42,811 bases of DNA from Candidatus Bathyarchaeota archaeon. Lineage in GTDB: Archaea > Thermoproteota > Bathyarchaeia > Bathyarchaeales > DTEX01. Where the stretch lies: contig JAGTRG010000008.1 in NCBI GenBank assembly GCA_018396435.1, positions 1 to 42,811 of the forward strand, written 5' to 3'. Positions within the stretch are counted from its first letter, which is position 1. Each line of letters opens with the position of its first letter. Shown here piece by piece: positions 28,038 to 36,871 of the stretch. Both the position numbers and the translations under genes were made by a program. The notes under the pieces were generated by a model. It saw only the letters and a list, made by a program, of their open reading frames with translations, did not search any database and was not told the origin of the DNA.

Positions 28038-29069
28038 TTAAGCTAGTTTTTCCCCGCAATTAGGACAGAACTTTGCTCCGGCCTGAACATCACTCCCGCA
28101 CTTTGGACATTTAATTGCAGCATATAGCTGGCTTCCACAGTTGTTGCAGAACTTCGCTCCAGCCGGATTTAAGGCTCCACATTTGGGGCAGTTAACTCCG
28201 CCAACCGCCTGTAGCGATGCACCACAGTTGTTGCAGAATTTTGCCGTCTGTGGGTTTTGAAAGCCACATCTAGGGCATAATATCATGGGTTGCGCTGGCA
28301 CCGCGGGCGGCTGGAAGAGGGGCGGAATTATTGCCACTCCAGCCCCAACTGCTGCTCCAGGGCTTTTTGAAAGACTTTCAGTTGACTTCTGAACGGTTTC
28401 CATTCTAAGAACTTCCGCTGCAGAGACCCCTGTTCTCAAATAAAAGATCCTATCCCTCCACTCAGGGGTTGTGTCTAGGCCCTCAAATTTCACATCCATC
28501 AATTCGAGGCCTATCCTTGAAAAGGTGTCGAAAAGAACGTTTTTCGCTAGAAGACTGGTTTCATCGAGTTTGCCATAAACATCCACTAGGGAGTGTTGGC
28601 TGAGCGTGTCAATAAGTCTCTCATTGAAATATCCCCTTAGAAAGCCTTGAAGAGCATCCGTATTGAAAAGCCCTTGTCCACCTACCACCTCATTAACAAA
28701 AAGGTTCGGATCCTCAACTCTAAACCAGAAGCTCCCATAAAATTTTAATGGAGCCAACTCTTTTGTCTGGGTTTGAGCCCCAAATCTTCCCTGAAACTGC
28801 TTTAATGAGACAAAGATTATTGATGATTTAAAGGGAATCTTCTCAAATCCCGCAATTGCGGAAAGAACTTTAGTTAGTAATGGAAGATTTGCGATTGTTA
28901 AAATGTGACGACCAGCCCTAAAAACATCGTAGGCTTTTCCATCCCTAAAGAAGACAGCAGCCTCATACTCATGGACTATAAGGTTGTCTCCCCAACTTAT
29001 TTCCTCCGTAGGATATCTCCAAATAACATCGCTTTCTTTCGCTCCAATCCACTCAATAACTTTTGGCAT
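28038..29069 (-). CDS. SPFH-domain protein with three C-terminal zinc ribbons (YdjI-like)
   Basis: VIEWIGAKESDVIWRYPTEEISWGDNLIVHEYEAAVFFRDGK, RVEDPNLFVNEVVGGQGLF; three CPxCG...FCxNCG ribbons. Confidence 0.88.
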   Translation of the reverse strand: MPKVIEWIGAKESDVIWRYPTEEISWGDNLIVHEYEAAVFFRDGKAYDVFRAGRHILTIANLPLLTKVLSAIAGFEKIPFKSSIIFVSLKQFQGRFGAQTQTKELAPLKFYGSFWFRVEDPNLFVNEVVGGQGLFNTDALQGFLRGYFNERLIDTLSQHSLVDVYGKLDETSLLAKNVLFDTFSRIGLELMDVKFEGLDTTPEWRDRIFYLRTGVSAAEVLRMETVQKSTESLSKSPGAAVGAGVAIIPPLFQPPAVPAQPMILCPRCGFQNPQTAKFCNNCGASLQAVGGVNCPKCGALNPAGAKFCNNCGSQLYAAIKCPKCGSDVQAGAKFCPNCGEKLA

Positions 29070-29116
29070 TCAGTTTTCACCCTCCTTTCTTTCCAACCTA
29101 TAATGGCATATTGAAA

Positions 29117-29668
29117 TCATCTACTTAATCCCCTAATAACTTCTGACCTTCGATCGATAAATCCATCAAGCTCTTCAACTTTAGATATTAATTCATCCAT
29201 TGCATTTTTCCATTCTTCTCTACCAACTTCCATTCCGGCAACCTTCTCAACATCAGTCTTTATGGATTCGACTCTTTCCATTAAACCTAAATCATGCTGG
29301 ATAACCATGTCAAGCTTATCTTCCCTGACTTTAACAGCATCAAATATTCCAGCATATCCAGCCACTGCTCTATCTACTCGTTGAGTAACCCTATCAAGAC
29401 GAGCTAAAAACGCCTCAAATCTGTAAGCATCTTCTTCAGAAAGCATCTGAGAGATCAATGGATTTGCAAATTTTTTCCTAAAAATTCTCTTCGCAGACTT
29501 AAGCTTATTCACGGCTTCCATCCTAACAAGCCGATCGCTTTCTCTCCTTAGCTCTTTCTCTTTATACCCTCTATACCCTGGGATATAACTCATGATTTTC
29601 TCCAGGAGACCCATTTCCCCTCGAACTTTCTCTAAGTAATTCTTCTCACTCAACTTTTCGCCTCCCAC
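29117..29668 (-). CDS. Coiled-coil protein associated with the SPFH gene
   Basis: MGLLEKIMSYIPGYRGYKEKELRRESDRLVR; helical; between a membrane ORF and the SPFH gene on the same strand. Confidence 0.7.
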   Translation of the reverse strand: MGGEKLSEKNYLEKVRGEMGLLEKIMSYIPGYRGYKEKELRRESDRLVRMEAVNKLKSAKRIFRKKFANPLISQMLSEEDAYRFEAFLARLDRVTQRVDRAVAGYAGIFDAVKVREDKLDMVIQHDLGLMERVESIKTDVEKVAGMEVGREEWKNAMDELISKVEELDGFIDRRSEVIRGLSR

Positions 29669-29987
29669 GTGAAATTATACCTATAACCGCGATCATAATT
29701 AAAAGAATCCCCAAAATAACGATCGGGTTTAGCACTTTATAGAACGCTGATATTACGCCAACAGCAAACGTTACGGAGCCCCAAACTAAATAATAAAAGT
29801 GATTTTTACGGGCAATTAATGCATAAATAAGGGTGTAAACACCTAAAGGACATAGGATCCATGCTGGAAAATTAAGAAAATCAAAGGGAAGAACGCCTAA
29901 GCCGTAAATTACGGCGGCAAGACCTATAAATATTACGACAACGATGAGAGCGCCGGAACTATAATCCCAAGTGCTAGTTTTCACCAT
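29646..29987 (-). CDS. Small four-TM membrane protein
   Basis: 113-aa hydrophobic ORF overlapping the coiled-coil gene on the same strand. Confidence 0.65.
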   Translation of the reverse strand: MVKTSTWDYSSGALIVVVIFIGLAAVIYGLGVLPFDFLNFPAWILCPLGVYTLIYALIARKNHFYYLVWGSVTFAVGVISAFYKVLNPIVILGILLIMIAVIGIISRGRRKVE

Positions 29988-30138
29988 TATTCCTCAAATT
30001 TATACACTACTATTCGTTATACGCGCAGTCTATTAACTTTTGTGGTGCTTCTGAATACCTGTGGATGTTACAATGGAAAAATAAATATTGATGTAAATGA
30101 ATTACATTCATAGGCATTATAACTGGAGGTTATTATTT

Positions 30139-30669
30139 TTGATAATAACAGGATTAATGCTTAAAAAAATGAGAATGGAAGCTGGATTAACTCAAAGTCA
30201 ATTAGCTAAACTGGTCGGGGTTTCGCAGGCTCATATAGCAAAGATAGAGAGCGGAAAGGTTGACCCTAGATTATCCACAGTTAACAAAATACTGCAAATA
30301 TTAACTAGTGGGCATGGGAAAAAATGCGGTGAAATAATGACCCGAGACGTGATCACAACAACGCCAAAGGAGAAAATACGGAATGTCAGCGAAATAATGG
30401 TGAAGTACGGGATTTCACAAATACCAGTTATTGACAGGGGTAAAGTTGTAGGCATGGTGACTGAAGAGGGAATTGTACGGAATCTAAGCCCGAACATAGC
30501 TGATGAGGTGGTTGAGAAAATCATGGAGCCCCCTCTTCCAACAGTATCGGAAGACACCGAAATCAACGTAGTAAGACCTCTCCTAGAGCTACATCCGGGC
30601 GTTCTAGTGGCAAGAAAAGGCGAATTGGTTGGGATAATAACTCGCTCAGATCTGCTTAAAGTTATATAA
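30139..30669 (+). CDS. HTH (Xre-type) plus tandem CBS-domain regulator
   Basis: MRMEAGLTQSQLAKLVGVSQAHIAKIESGKVDPRLSTVNKIL, then two CBS repeats. Start re-placed to TTG 30139, with SD ggaggt at 30125-30130. Confidence 0.87.
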   Translation: MIITGLMLKKMRMEAGLTQSQLAKLVGVSQAHIAKIESGKVDPRLSTVNKILQILTSGHGKKCGEIMTRDVITTTPKEKIRNVSEIMVKYGISQIPVIDRGKVVGMVTEEGIVRNLSPNIADEVVEKIMEPPLPTVSEDTEINVVRPLLELHPGVLVARKGELVGIITRSDLLKVI

Positions 30670-30737
30670 AATATCGAAGAATAGGCTGTTCAGCGCATTA
30701 AATTGAATTGTTAAATAATCTGGCGATTTTAAACCAA

Positions 30738-31208
30738 CTATGGAATTTTAACTCTAAAGTCTTCTTTAATTACATTTAACACAACATTTGTAACTGTTCG
30801 TTTCACGTATGGCATAGATAAAACTTTTTTAACAAAGGTATTCAGGCCGTATCTGTCTTTAAACCTGGCGATTACTGCTATGTCGAAATCACCGGTTATA
30901 TCGTAAACTGAAACAACATTATCCATCTTTGCAACATCATTTTCCACATCAACTAAGCGGGCTCCTTCAGCTTGGATAAGTATTATCGCCGTTATTCCAT
31001 ATCCAATTTTCGCCGGATCAACAAGCACTGAATAGCCTTTTAAAACACCCATCTTCTCGAGGTTCTTAATGCGATTATATGCTGTTCCAACAGAGATTCC
31101 AAGCGTCTGAGCAATCTTATTAAAACTCATACGTGAATCATCCTGTAATAGTTTAATTATTTCAAGATCGATATCATCAATTTTCTCTATTTGCATTACC
31201 GCTTCCAC
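30738..31208 (-). CDS. Lrp/AsnC-family transcriptional regulator
   Basis: IDDIDLEIIKLLQDDSRMSFNKIAQTLGISVGTAYNRIKNLEKMGVLKGYSVLVDPAKIGY and RAM domain. Confidence 0.95.
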   Translation of the reverse strand: MEAVMQIEKIDDIDLEIIKLLQDDSRMSFNKIAQTLGISVGTAYNRIKNLEKMGVLKGYSVLVDPAKIGYGITAIILIQAEGARLVDVENDVAKMDNVVSVYDITGDFDIAVIARFKDRYGLNTFVKKVLSMPYVKRTVTNVVLNVIKEDFRVKIP

Positions 31209-31221
31209 CTATCCTGAACAT

Positions 31222-31280
31222 TTATTCAAATATTTTTCTTTTATTTAAAAATTATTCAAGATGGACGAAACATTTATATG
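31222..31280 (+). promoter_or_regulatory. glnA promoter region with two TTATTCAA direct repeats
   Basis: TTATTCAA at 31222-31229 and 31252-31259 (30-bp spacing); CGAAA-C-ATTTATATG (BRE + box A) at 31266-31280; glnA TTG start at 31307. Confidence 0.55.
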
Positions 31281-31306
31281 CAGGCATGTAAATAGAAAGC
31301 AAATTA

Positions 31307-32809
31307 TTGAAAAGATGGGAGAAATATCATTTGACTTGCAACGAATCATTTGAAGAATCCGTTAAAAAAGCGATTGAAATTCTGAAAGATAACAAGGTTC
31401 GATGGGTACACTCCTCATTTGCCGATATAAGGGGCTTAATGCAGGACATAGTTATCCCAGCAAAGGAATTTATTGACGGAGACGCTTTCACATCCGGTTT
31501 GGGCTTTGACGGCTCATCTGTGAGGGGATTCAAATCCATTGAGGAATCGGACATGGTTTTAATGCCTGATCCGAAAACATTGGCTGTGCTACCTTGGACC
31601 AGTGGTGAAGAACAGAAGAGCGCTATTGTCCTAGGTGATGTTTGCGAAGCTTATGGAAGCAGAGAACCCTCTGAGGTTGACCCTAGAGGCTATGTCGCTA
31701 AAAAAGCTGCTAAATACGCAGCTGAGATGGGGTACATCACCTATATCGCCCCAGAGCTGGAGCACTTCATATTCTCTTCAATTGATCCAACAAAACTTGT
31801 TTGGGATCTTTGGGTTAGCCCAAATAGCGGTAAAGGAGATTCCTGGGGTGCCCCGAGGGTTATGCCTCAATCGCCTGAAATAGCAAGCGGCGGCTATGTT
31901 CTTAGACCCAGGGAAGCCTATGGAAAGCCTCCGCCTGAAGATACTACAGCTGAGTATAGAAATGAGGTTTCCACAGTTCTTGAGGACTACTTCGGATTTA
32001 AGATTGAGAAGCATCATCATGAGACCGCTACAGCCGGACAGGTTGAAATAGACTTTCAATATGGTCTGTTGATTGAAACCGCTGACAGAACAATATATTA
32101 CAAGTTTGTAGCTAAGAATGTCGCTAAAAAATATGGTTTAATAGCAACCTTCATGCCTAAACCCATTTATCTTGATAACGCCAGTGGAATGCACACTCAC
32201 ATATCACTATGGAGAGATAGCATGAACGTCATGTATGATGAAAGCGATGAATACGCTGAGATCAGTCAAACTGGAAGATATTTCATCGGAGGTCTACTCG
32301 AACATGCTAGGGCTTTAACCGCAATCTGCTGTCCAACAGTAAACTCATATAAAAGGCTTGTTCCCGGATTTGAAGCGCCGATACACATTGTTTGGTCCCG
32401 TCGAAACAGATCAGCGCTGATAAGAATCCCAGTCTATTACAGGGGACCGCATTATGCATCCTATAAACGTGTCGAGTATCGAGGCGCGGATCCCTCATGC
32501 AATCCTTACTTAGCATTCTCATGCCTCTTAATGGCTGGGCTTGATGGTATAAAAAAGAAGATTGACCCCGGAGACCCGGTTGATGAGGATATCTACAAGA
32601 TGCCTGAAGAAAGAAAGAGATATCTGGGCATAAAGGAACTGCCGACAACATTGAAAGAGGCAATTGATGAAATGAAAAGCGACGAAGTGATCCATCGAAC
32701 CCTTGGAAGCCACATATTTGATGCATTCATAGAGTACAAGATGGATGAGTGGCGCCAATATTGCCTATATGTAACCCCTTGGGAGATAATGAAGTATATA
32801 GATTATTGA
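31307..32809 (+). CDS. glnA: Glutamine synthetase
   Basis: VHSSFADIRGLMQDIVIP, GLGFDGSSVRGF, NASGMHTHISLW, NSYKRLVPGFEAPIHIVWSRRNRSALIRIP. Confidence 0.97.
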   Translation: MKRWEKYHLTCNESFEESVKKAIEILKDNKVRWVHSSFADIRGLMQDIVIPAKEFIDGDAFTSGLGFDGSSVRGFKSIEESDMVLMPDPKTLAVLPWTSGEEQKSAIVLGDVCEAYGSREPSEVDPRGYVAKKAAKYAAEMGYITYIAPELEHFIFSSIDPTKLVWDLWVSPNSGKGDSWGAPRVMPQSPEIASGGYVLRPREAYGKPPPEDTTAEYRNEVSTVLEDYFGFKIEKHHHETATAGQVEIDFQYGLLIETADRTIYYKFVAKNVAKKYGLIATFMPKPIYLDNASGMHTHISLWRDSMNVMYDESDEYAEISQTGRYFIGGLLEHARALTAICCPTVNSYKRLVPGFEAPIHIVWSRRNRSALIRIPVYYRGPHYASYKRVEYRGADPSCNPYLAFSCLLMAGLDGIKKKIDPGDPVDEDIYKMPEERKRYLGIKELPTTLKEAIDEMKSDEVIHRTLGSHIFDAFIEYKMDEWRQYCLYVTPWEIMKYIDY

Positions 32810-32863
32810 TTTAAAGCTGCATGGTTGGGTTATAATGGTTAGGAATAAAATGGAGGTGAGAGG

Positions 32864-33100
32864 ATGAGAGCATACATATTTATTGAAACTAAGCCTGGAA
32901 CATCAATAGAAGTTGCTAAAAGAATAAAAAATAGGGTTAAGGAAGTAGTTCAGGCTGACGCCATATATGGGAGGTTTGATGTAATAGCAATTATTGAGGC
33001 ACCTGATTTAGAGAGCGTAAAGGAGATACTGTATAACATTATTGAGAAGGACCCAGATATCATACACACTGAAACTTCTTTAGTCTTAAGCATAATCTGA
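32864..33100 (+). CDS. Stand-alone RAM (Lrp/AsnC ligand-binding) domain protein
   Basis: RAYIFIETKPGTSIEVAKRI...ADAIYGRFDVIAIIEAPDLESVKEIL...TETSLVLSII; no HTH; SD tggaggtgagg. Confidence 0.9.
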   Translation: MRAYIFIETKPGTSIEVAKRIKNRVKEVVQADAIYGRFDVIAIIEAPDLESVKEILYNIIEKDPDIIHTETSLVLSII

Positions 33101-33126
33101 AGGGTTAAAATGAAATTTGAGGTTTC

Positions 33127-33411
33127 GTGAAGATGAGTACAAGCAGAGATTTGCGGAGAAAAGTTTTAAGGGCCTTCGTTCTCATCAAAATGAAGCCTGG
33201 AACATCGGAAGAGATCGTTAGATCTAGGCGTATAAAGGGAGTTAAAATGGCCAACTCGGTTCTGGGAAGATATGATGCTGTTGTCGTTATAGAGGCAAGC
33301 AGCCTTGAAGAGCTGCAGAAGATAATTTATGAGATGGTTGAGCAGCATCCGAACGTTGTGCGCACCGAGACATTAATCTCAATATTTCATCCACCCTCAA
33401 CCTCACCGTAA
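33127..33411 (+). CDS. Second stand-alone RAM domain protein
   Basis: RAFVLIKMKPGTSEEIVRSRRIKGVKMANSVLGRYDAVVVIEASSLEELQKIIYEMVEQHPNVVRTETLISI. Confidence 0.88.
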   Translation: MKMSTSRDLRRKVLRAFVLIKMKPGTSEEIVRSRRIKGVKMANSVLGRYDAVVVIEASSLEELQKIIYEMVEQHPNVVRTETLISIFHPPSTSP

Positions 33412-33441
33412 TGAGTTTACATTATTAGGAGAAGTGTTTGT

Positions 33442-34683
33442 ATGAGTTGCCTATATTCAGGATCGGACGAGAAAAAAGATTTCGAAAATATTTATTTCAA
33501 ACTATCACTGAAGACGGATCCAATAATAGATGATACAACGCTTAGAGATGGTGTACAAATGCCGGGTTTGGCAGTATCGCCTGAGGATTCGGCTGAAATA
33601 GCCCGTCTCTTAGATGAGATCGGGGTTGAACGTATAGAGCTACATCATTATCAGAACACCGATAAAGAAGCAGTTAGGCTCATTAAAAAGATGGATTTAA
33701 ATGCTCGTATAGCAGGCTGGTGCAGGGCTGTTAAGGAAGATATCGACGATGCGATAGACTGCGGCTTTGAAGAAGTCGGCATTTCCCATCCGGTATCATA
33801 TATACATTTTAGGGCAAAATGGCCGGGAAAAAGTCCTAATGATCTTCTGAATAGAGTTATTGAAGTTGTTGAGTATGCCGCTAGAGACCATGGTTTAAGA
33901 GTCTTTGTTCACGGCGAGGACAGCACGAGGGCGGATTGGGAGTTTGAGAAGAAATTTATTAATGCCGTTGCGGAAGCTGGGGCTGAATGCTATAGGATAT
34001 GCGACACTGTCGGCATAGGACTGTCAGATGTTAACTCGCCCCTGCCAAACGGCATTCCAGCGAAGATTAAAGCTATAAAATATGAAACGAAAATAAGGGA
34101 TGTAGAAATCCATGCGCATGATGACTTTGGAAACGCTGTTGAAAACACTATTGCAGCCGCTAGGGCTGCCTCTGGGATATGGGATAGAATCTATCTTAGC
34201 ACGACCTTTCTCGGCATAGGTGAAAGGGCGGGAAATGCTGAAACGGAAAAAGTTTTGATGAACCTTTACATGCATTACGGCATCAGAAAATTTGAGGGAA
34301 AAACGAGCAAACTAACCTATCTAGCCGACTTCATAGGCCGGGCGACTGGTTACATTGTTCCACCCAACAAGGCCATAGTTGGCGCCTATGCTTTTGCCCA
34401 CGAATCCGGCATTCATACACACGGTGTCCTTAATGATCCGGCCACATATGAGCCCTATCCGCCTGAACTTGTAGGGAACATCAGAAGGCTAACAATAGGG
34501 AAGCACTCAGGTAAAGCAATAATAAGATATAAAATTATGGAGGTTACGGGTAAAGAGCCTAGCGCAGAAGCTCTCATGAAAATCATGGAAGAAATTAAGC
34601 GTCTCTACGAATCTGGAAGAAAAGCATCCTTAAGAGAGGAAGAATTCAGAAGAATACTTCAGAAAGCCGGTTTGATAGAGTGA
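33442..34683 (+). CDS. Homocitrate synthase / 2-isopropylmalate synthase family protein
   Basis: IIDDTTLRDGVQMPGLAVSPEDSAEIARLLDEIGVERIELHH, EIHAHDDFGNAVENTIAAARAA, GERAGNAETEKVLMNL, HESGIHTHGVL. Confidence 0.9.
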   Translation: MSCLYSGSDEKKDFENIYFKLSLKTDPIIDDTTLRDGVQMPGLAVSPEDSAEIARLLDEIGVERIELHHYQNTDKEAVRLIKKMDLNARIAGWCRAVKEDIDDAIDCGFEEVGISHPVSYIHFRAKWPGKSPNDLLNRVIEVVEYAARDHGLRVFVHGEDSTRADWEFEKKFINAVAEAGAECYRICDTVGIGLSDVNSPLPNGIPAKIKAIKYETKIRDVEIHAHDDFGNAVENTIAAARAASGIWDRIYLSTTFLGIGERAGNAETEKVLMNLYMHYGIRKFEGKTSKLTYLADFIGRATGYIVPPNKAIVGAYAFAHESGIHTHGVLNDPATYEPYPPELVGNIRRLTIGKHSGKAIIRYKIMEVTGKEPSAEALMKIMEEIKRLYESGRKASLREEEFRRILQKAGLIE

Positions 34684-34699
34684 TCAGCCTAAATCATTT

Positions 34700-35665
34700 T
34701 TAGGCGATCTCCTTAAATTTCATGGTCGCCTCCACCATGTTCCTAAGTTTTCTAATTGCAACTTCGTAACCTTTCTCTTTGGAACCTTTAATAATAAGGT
34801 TTCTGAAGCCGCAGTCCGGCGTAAAGATTAAACAATCGCCATAACTTCTAAATTTATTCATTAAATCTAGAATTTCTTGAGTGCTCTCGACATATGGATT
34901 TTTGCTTGATATGCAGCCGACTGAAAGGATTTTTTCACCCTCTTTTAAATATTTAGGACTGAAAACCTCTAGGTTTTCAGGAGTATCATGAAATTCATGG
35001 CTCAAAAAGTCCATGTTGGTCTTTAGTAGGATACCCGCCAATTTTGGTGATATTTTGCCGCAAACATGTATTCCAACAGGAATTTCTCCGCATTTCTCTC
35101 TTAAAGCATTAAATATTCTTATTATATCTTCTTCTCCGTACTTGAAAGGTATTTTTTTCCCAACGATCACACTTAAGATAGGTTCATCGATGGAAATCAT
35201 GCTTGCCTCTTTTGAGGCAACGCTGCAACTTTCAGATATTATATGCGCAAGATAATCTATCAGCTTAATATTCGATATGGCTGTGTTGAAGGGGGCCGTT
35301 CCCAATCCTATTTCTATATAGGATGCCAATGTGAATGGACCAGTTATAGCCGCTTTAACATTCACCTTCAAATCCTTTTCTTTTAGATATTTCATAGTCC
35401 ACTGAAACGGCTCCAGCCCAGGCGGCTGAACGCTTAATCCTATTTCTCTACCGCTAAGCGCATACCTTCCGCTCTTTACTGTTATTCCACAATTCTGCTT
35501 AACTAAATCATCCAAGAATTGCTTACCCATATCAGTTAACTGTGGATAAACAGGAAAGTCTATTCCTAATTTAATTAAATCCTTTAAGCATCGTTCCCTA
35601 TTTGATTCCGAATCATCAATAGGAAAACTTCCAATTGTAGATGTGTAAAAACCTCTTAACTTCAC
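34700..35665 (-). CDS. Core (C-terminal-only) MetE-like methionine synthase family protein
   Basis: TSTIGSFP, AAITGPFTLASYI, ISIDEPILS, VGIHVCGK, LIFTPDCGFRNL. Confidence 0.85.
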   Translation of the reverse strand: MKLRGFYTSTIGSFPIDDSESNRERCLKDLIKLGIDFPVYPQLTDMGKQFLDDLVKQNCGITVKSGRYALSGREIGLSVQPPGLEPFQWTMKYLKEKDLKVNVKAAITGPFTLASYIEIGLGTAPFNTAISNIKLIDYLAHIISESCSVASKEASMISIDEPILSVIVGKKIPFKYGEEDIIRIFNALREKCGEIPVGIHVCGKISPKLAGILLKTNMDFLSHEFHDTPENLEVFSPKYLKEGEKILSVGCISSKNPYVESTQEILDLMNKFRSYGDCLIFTPDCGFRNLIIKGSKEKGYEVAIRKLRNMVEATMKFKEIA

Positions 35666-35755
35666 TTTTCACTCCCAACGCTAGTCTTGCATTAAGGAAT
35701 CTGATTAAAAACGATCTTATATTCTTGATGATGGATATCTGGAACGCTGTGTTCT

Positions 35756-36682
35756 CTAAAACTTCCTGATATATTCTTCAAGGTCCTTTGCAGCATTGAA
35801 GTCTCTTGATAAATCAAGAATTAAATATGCGGCGCGGGAGTTAAAGTAAGGCGCTCCCTTCCTAGAAAACAGGGTTAAAATTTTGCCGCCATGGTTGAAT
35901 TTATACCCGTATTGTGCTGCCTCATGTCCTCTTATTAGGAACTTAACTTTTAAGATTTCTAGGAATCTCAACGTTAAATCTTCACCGAAAAGGTATCCGG
36001 CGCCACGTGGAGATGGATATTTACCGTTAATATCATCTAATGGATCGCTCCACAATATTTCTTCCAAATGTCTCTCAAATGGATGCTTTTCATACGCGAA
36101 AGCTAAATCATCTAGATTACTTGCATCGCTGGGCACGCCGCCATGGAGCATTATAAGTTTTCCCTCTACAATTACAGCGGTATAAAAGCGCCTGAACAAT
36201 TTACTTAGTTCCGTATAAACGAGCAGCCAGTCGGAACCAAACTTCCTCCTTAAGTGGTGAGGCAGATCATGCGGGTGGGCAAGTAAATCCTCGGGTCCCT
36301 CATGGTTACCCTGAAGGAGGATAATTTTTTCGGGAAATATGCTTTTAAGGGTTAAAATTACGTAGTAAACTTCTGGAGAATATGCTCCTCTATCGCCATA
36401 ATCTCCAAGGAAAATCAAGCGAATATTATTTCTTCCAGATGCCCTCTCTAAAAACTCCGTTTCGAAAAGTATATGCTTCAGGCTTAGAAGATCGCCATGT
36501 ATATCCCCTACAATAATTGCTTCCCCATTCGGGGGCATATGTATAAGTCTACCAGTAATTCTCAAATTACCTAAATTGTTTTCCTCCATTGACAATATAT
36601 TATTGACTTGGGCAATGAGATTCAGAAAATCATGGAATTTAACTTTTAATGACATATCGAATAAATCGTCTAAATTCATCAT
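35756..36682 (-). CDS. PPP-family serine/threonine protein phosphatase-like protein
   Basis: VGDIHGDLLSLKHIL, FLGDYGDRGAYSPEV, LLQGNHEGPE, MLHGGVPS, LIRGHEAAQYGYKF. Confidence 0.9.
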   Translation of the reverse strand: MMNLDDLFDMSLKVKFHDFLNLIAQVNNILSMEENNLGNLRITGRLIHMPPNGEAIIVGDIHGDLLSLKHILFETEFLERASGRNNIRLIFLGDYGDRGAYSPEVYYVILTLKSIFPEKIILLQGNHEGPEDLLAHPHDLPHHLRRKFGSDWLLVYTELSKLFRRFYTAVIVEGKLIMLHGGVPSDASNLDDLAFAYEKHPFERHLEEILWSDPLDDINGKYPSPRGAGYLFGEDLTLRFLEILKVKFLIRGHEAAQYGYKFNHGGKILTLFSRKGAPYFNSRAAYLILDLSRDFNAAKDLEEYIRKF

Positions 36683-36871
36683 TCATGGCTCCGGATGCAG
36701 TTGCAAACATAAACTTTTTTATCACTAAATTATTAATCCTTGCAAATAAGCACTTTCCCAATAGCTCCAGAATGCTTTGCAATTAAACCTTATAATCTGA
36801 GGATCCTAAAATTTTAATTAACTTAAACTATTAAGTAAATTGCTAAGGAAGGAAAAAATAGGGTGAAGTAG

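Noticed and set aside
31327-32758. Extra ORFs overlapping glnA
   Set aside because: Shadows of a strongly conserved glutamine synthetase frame.
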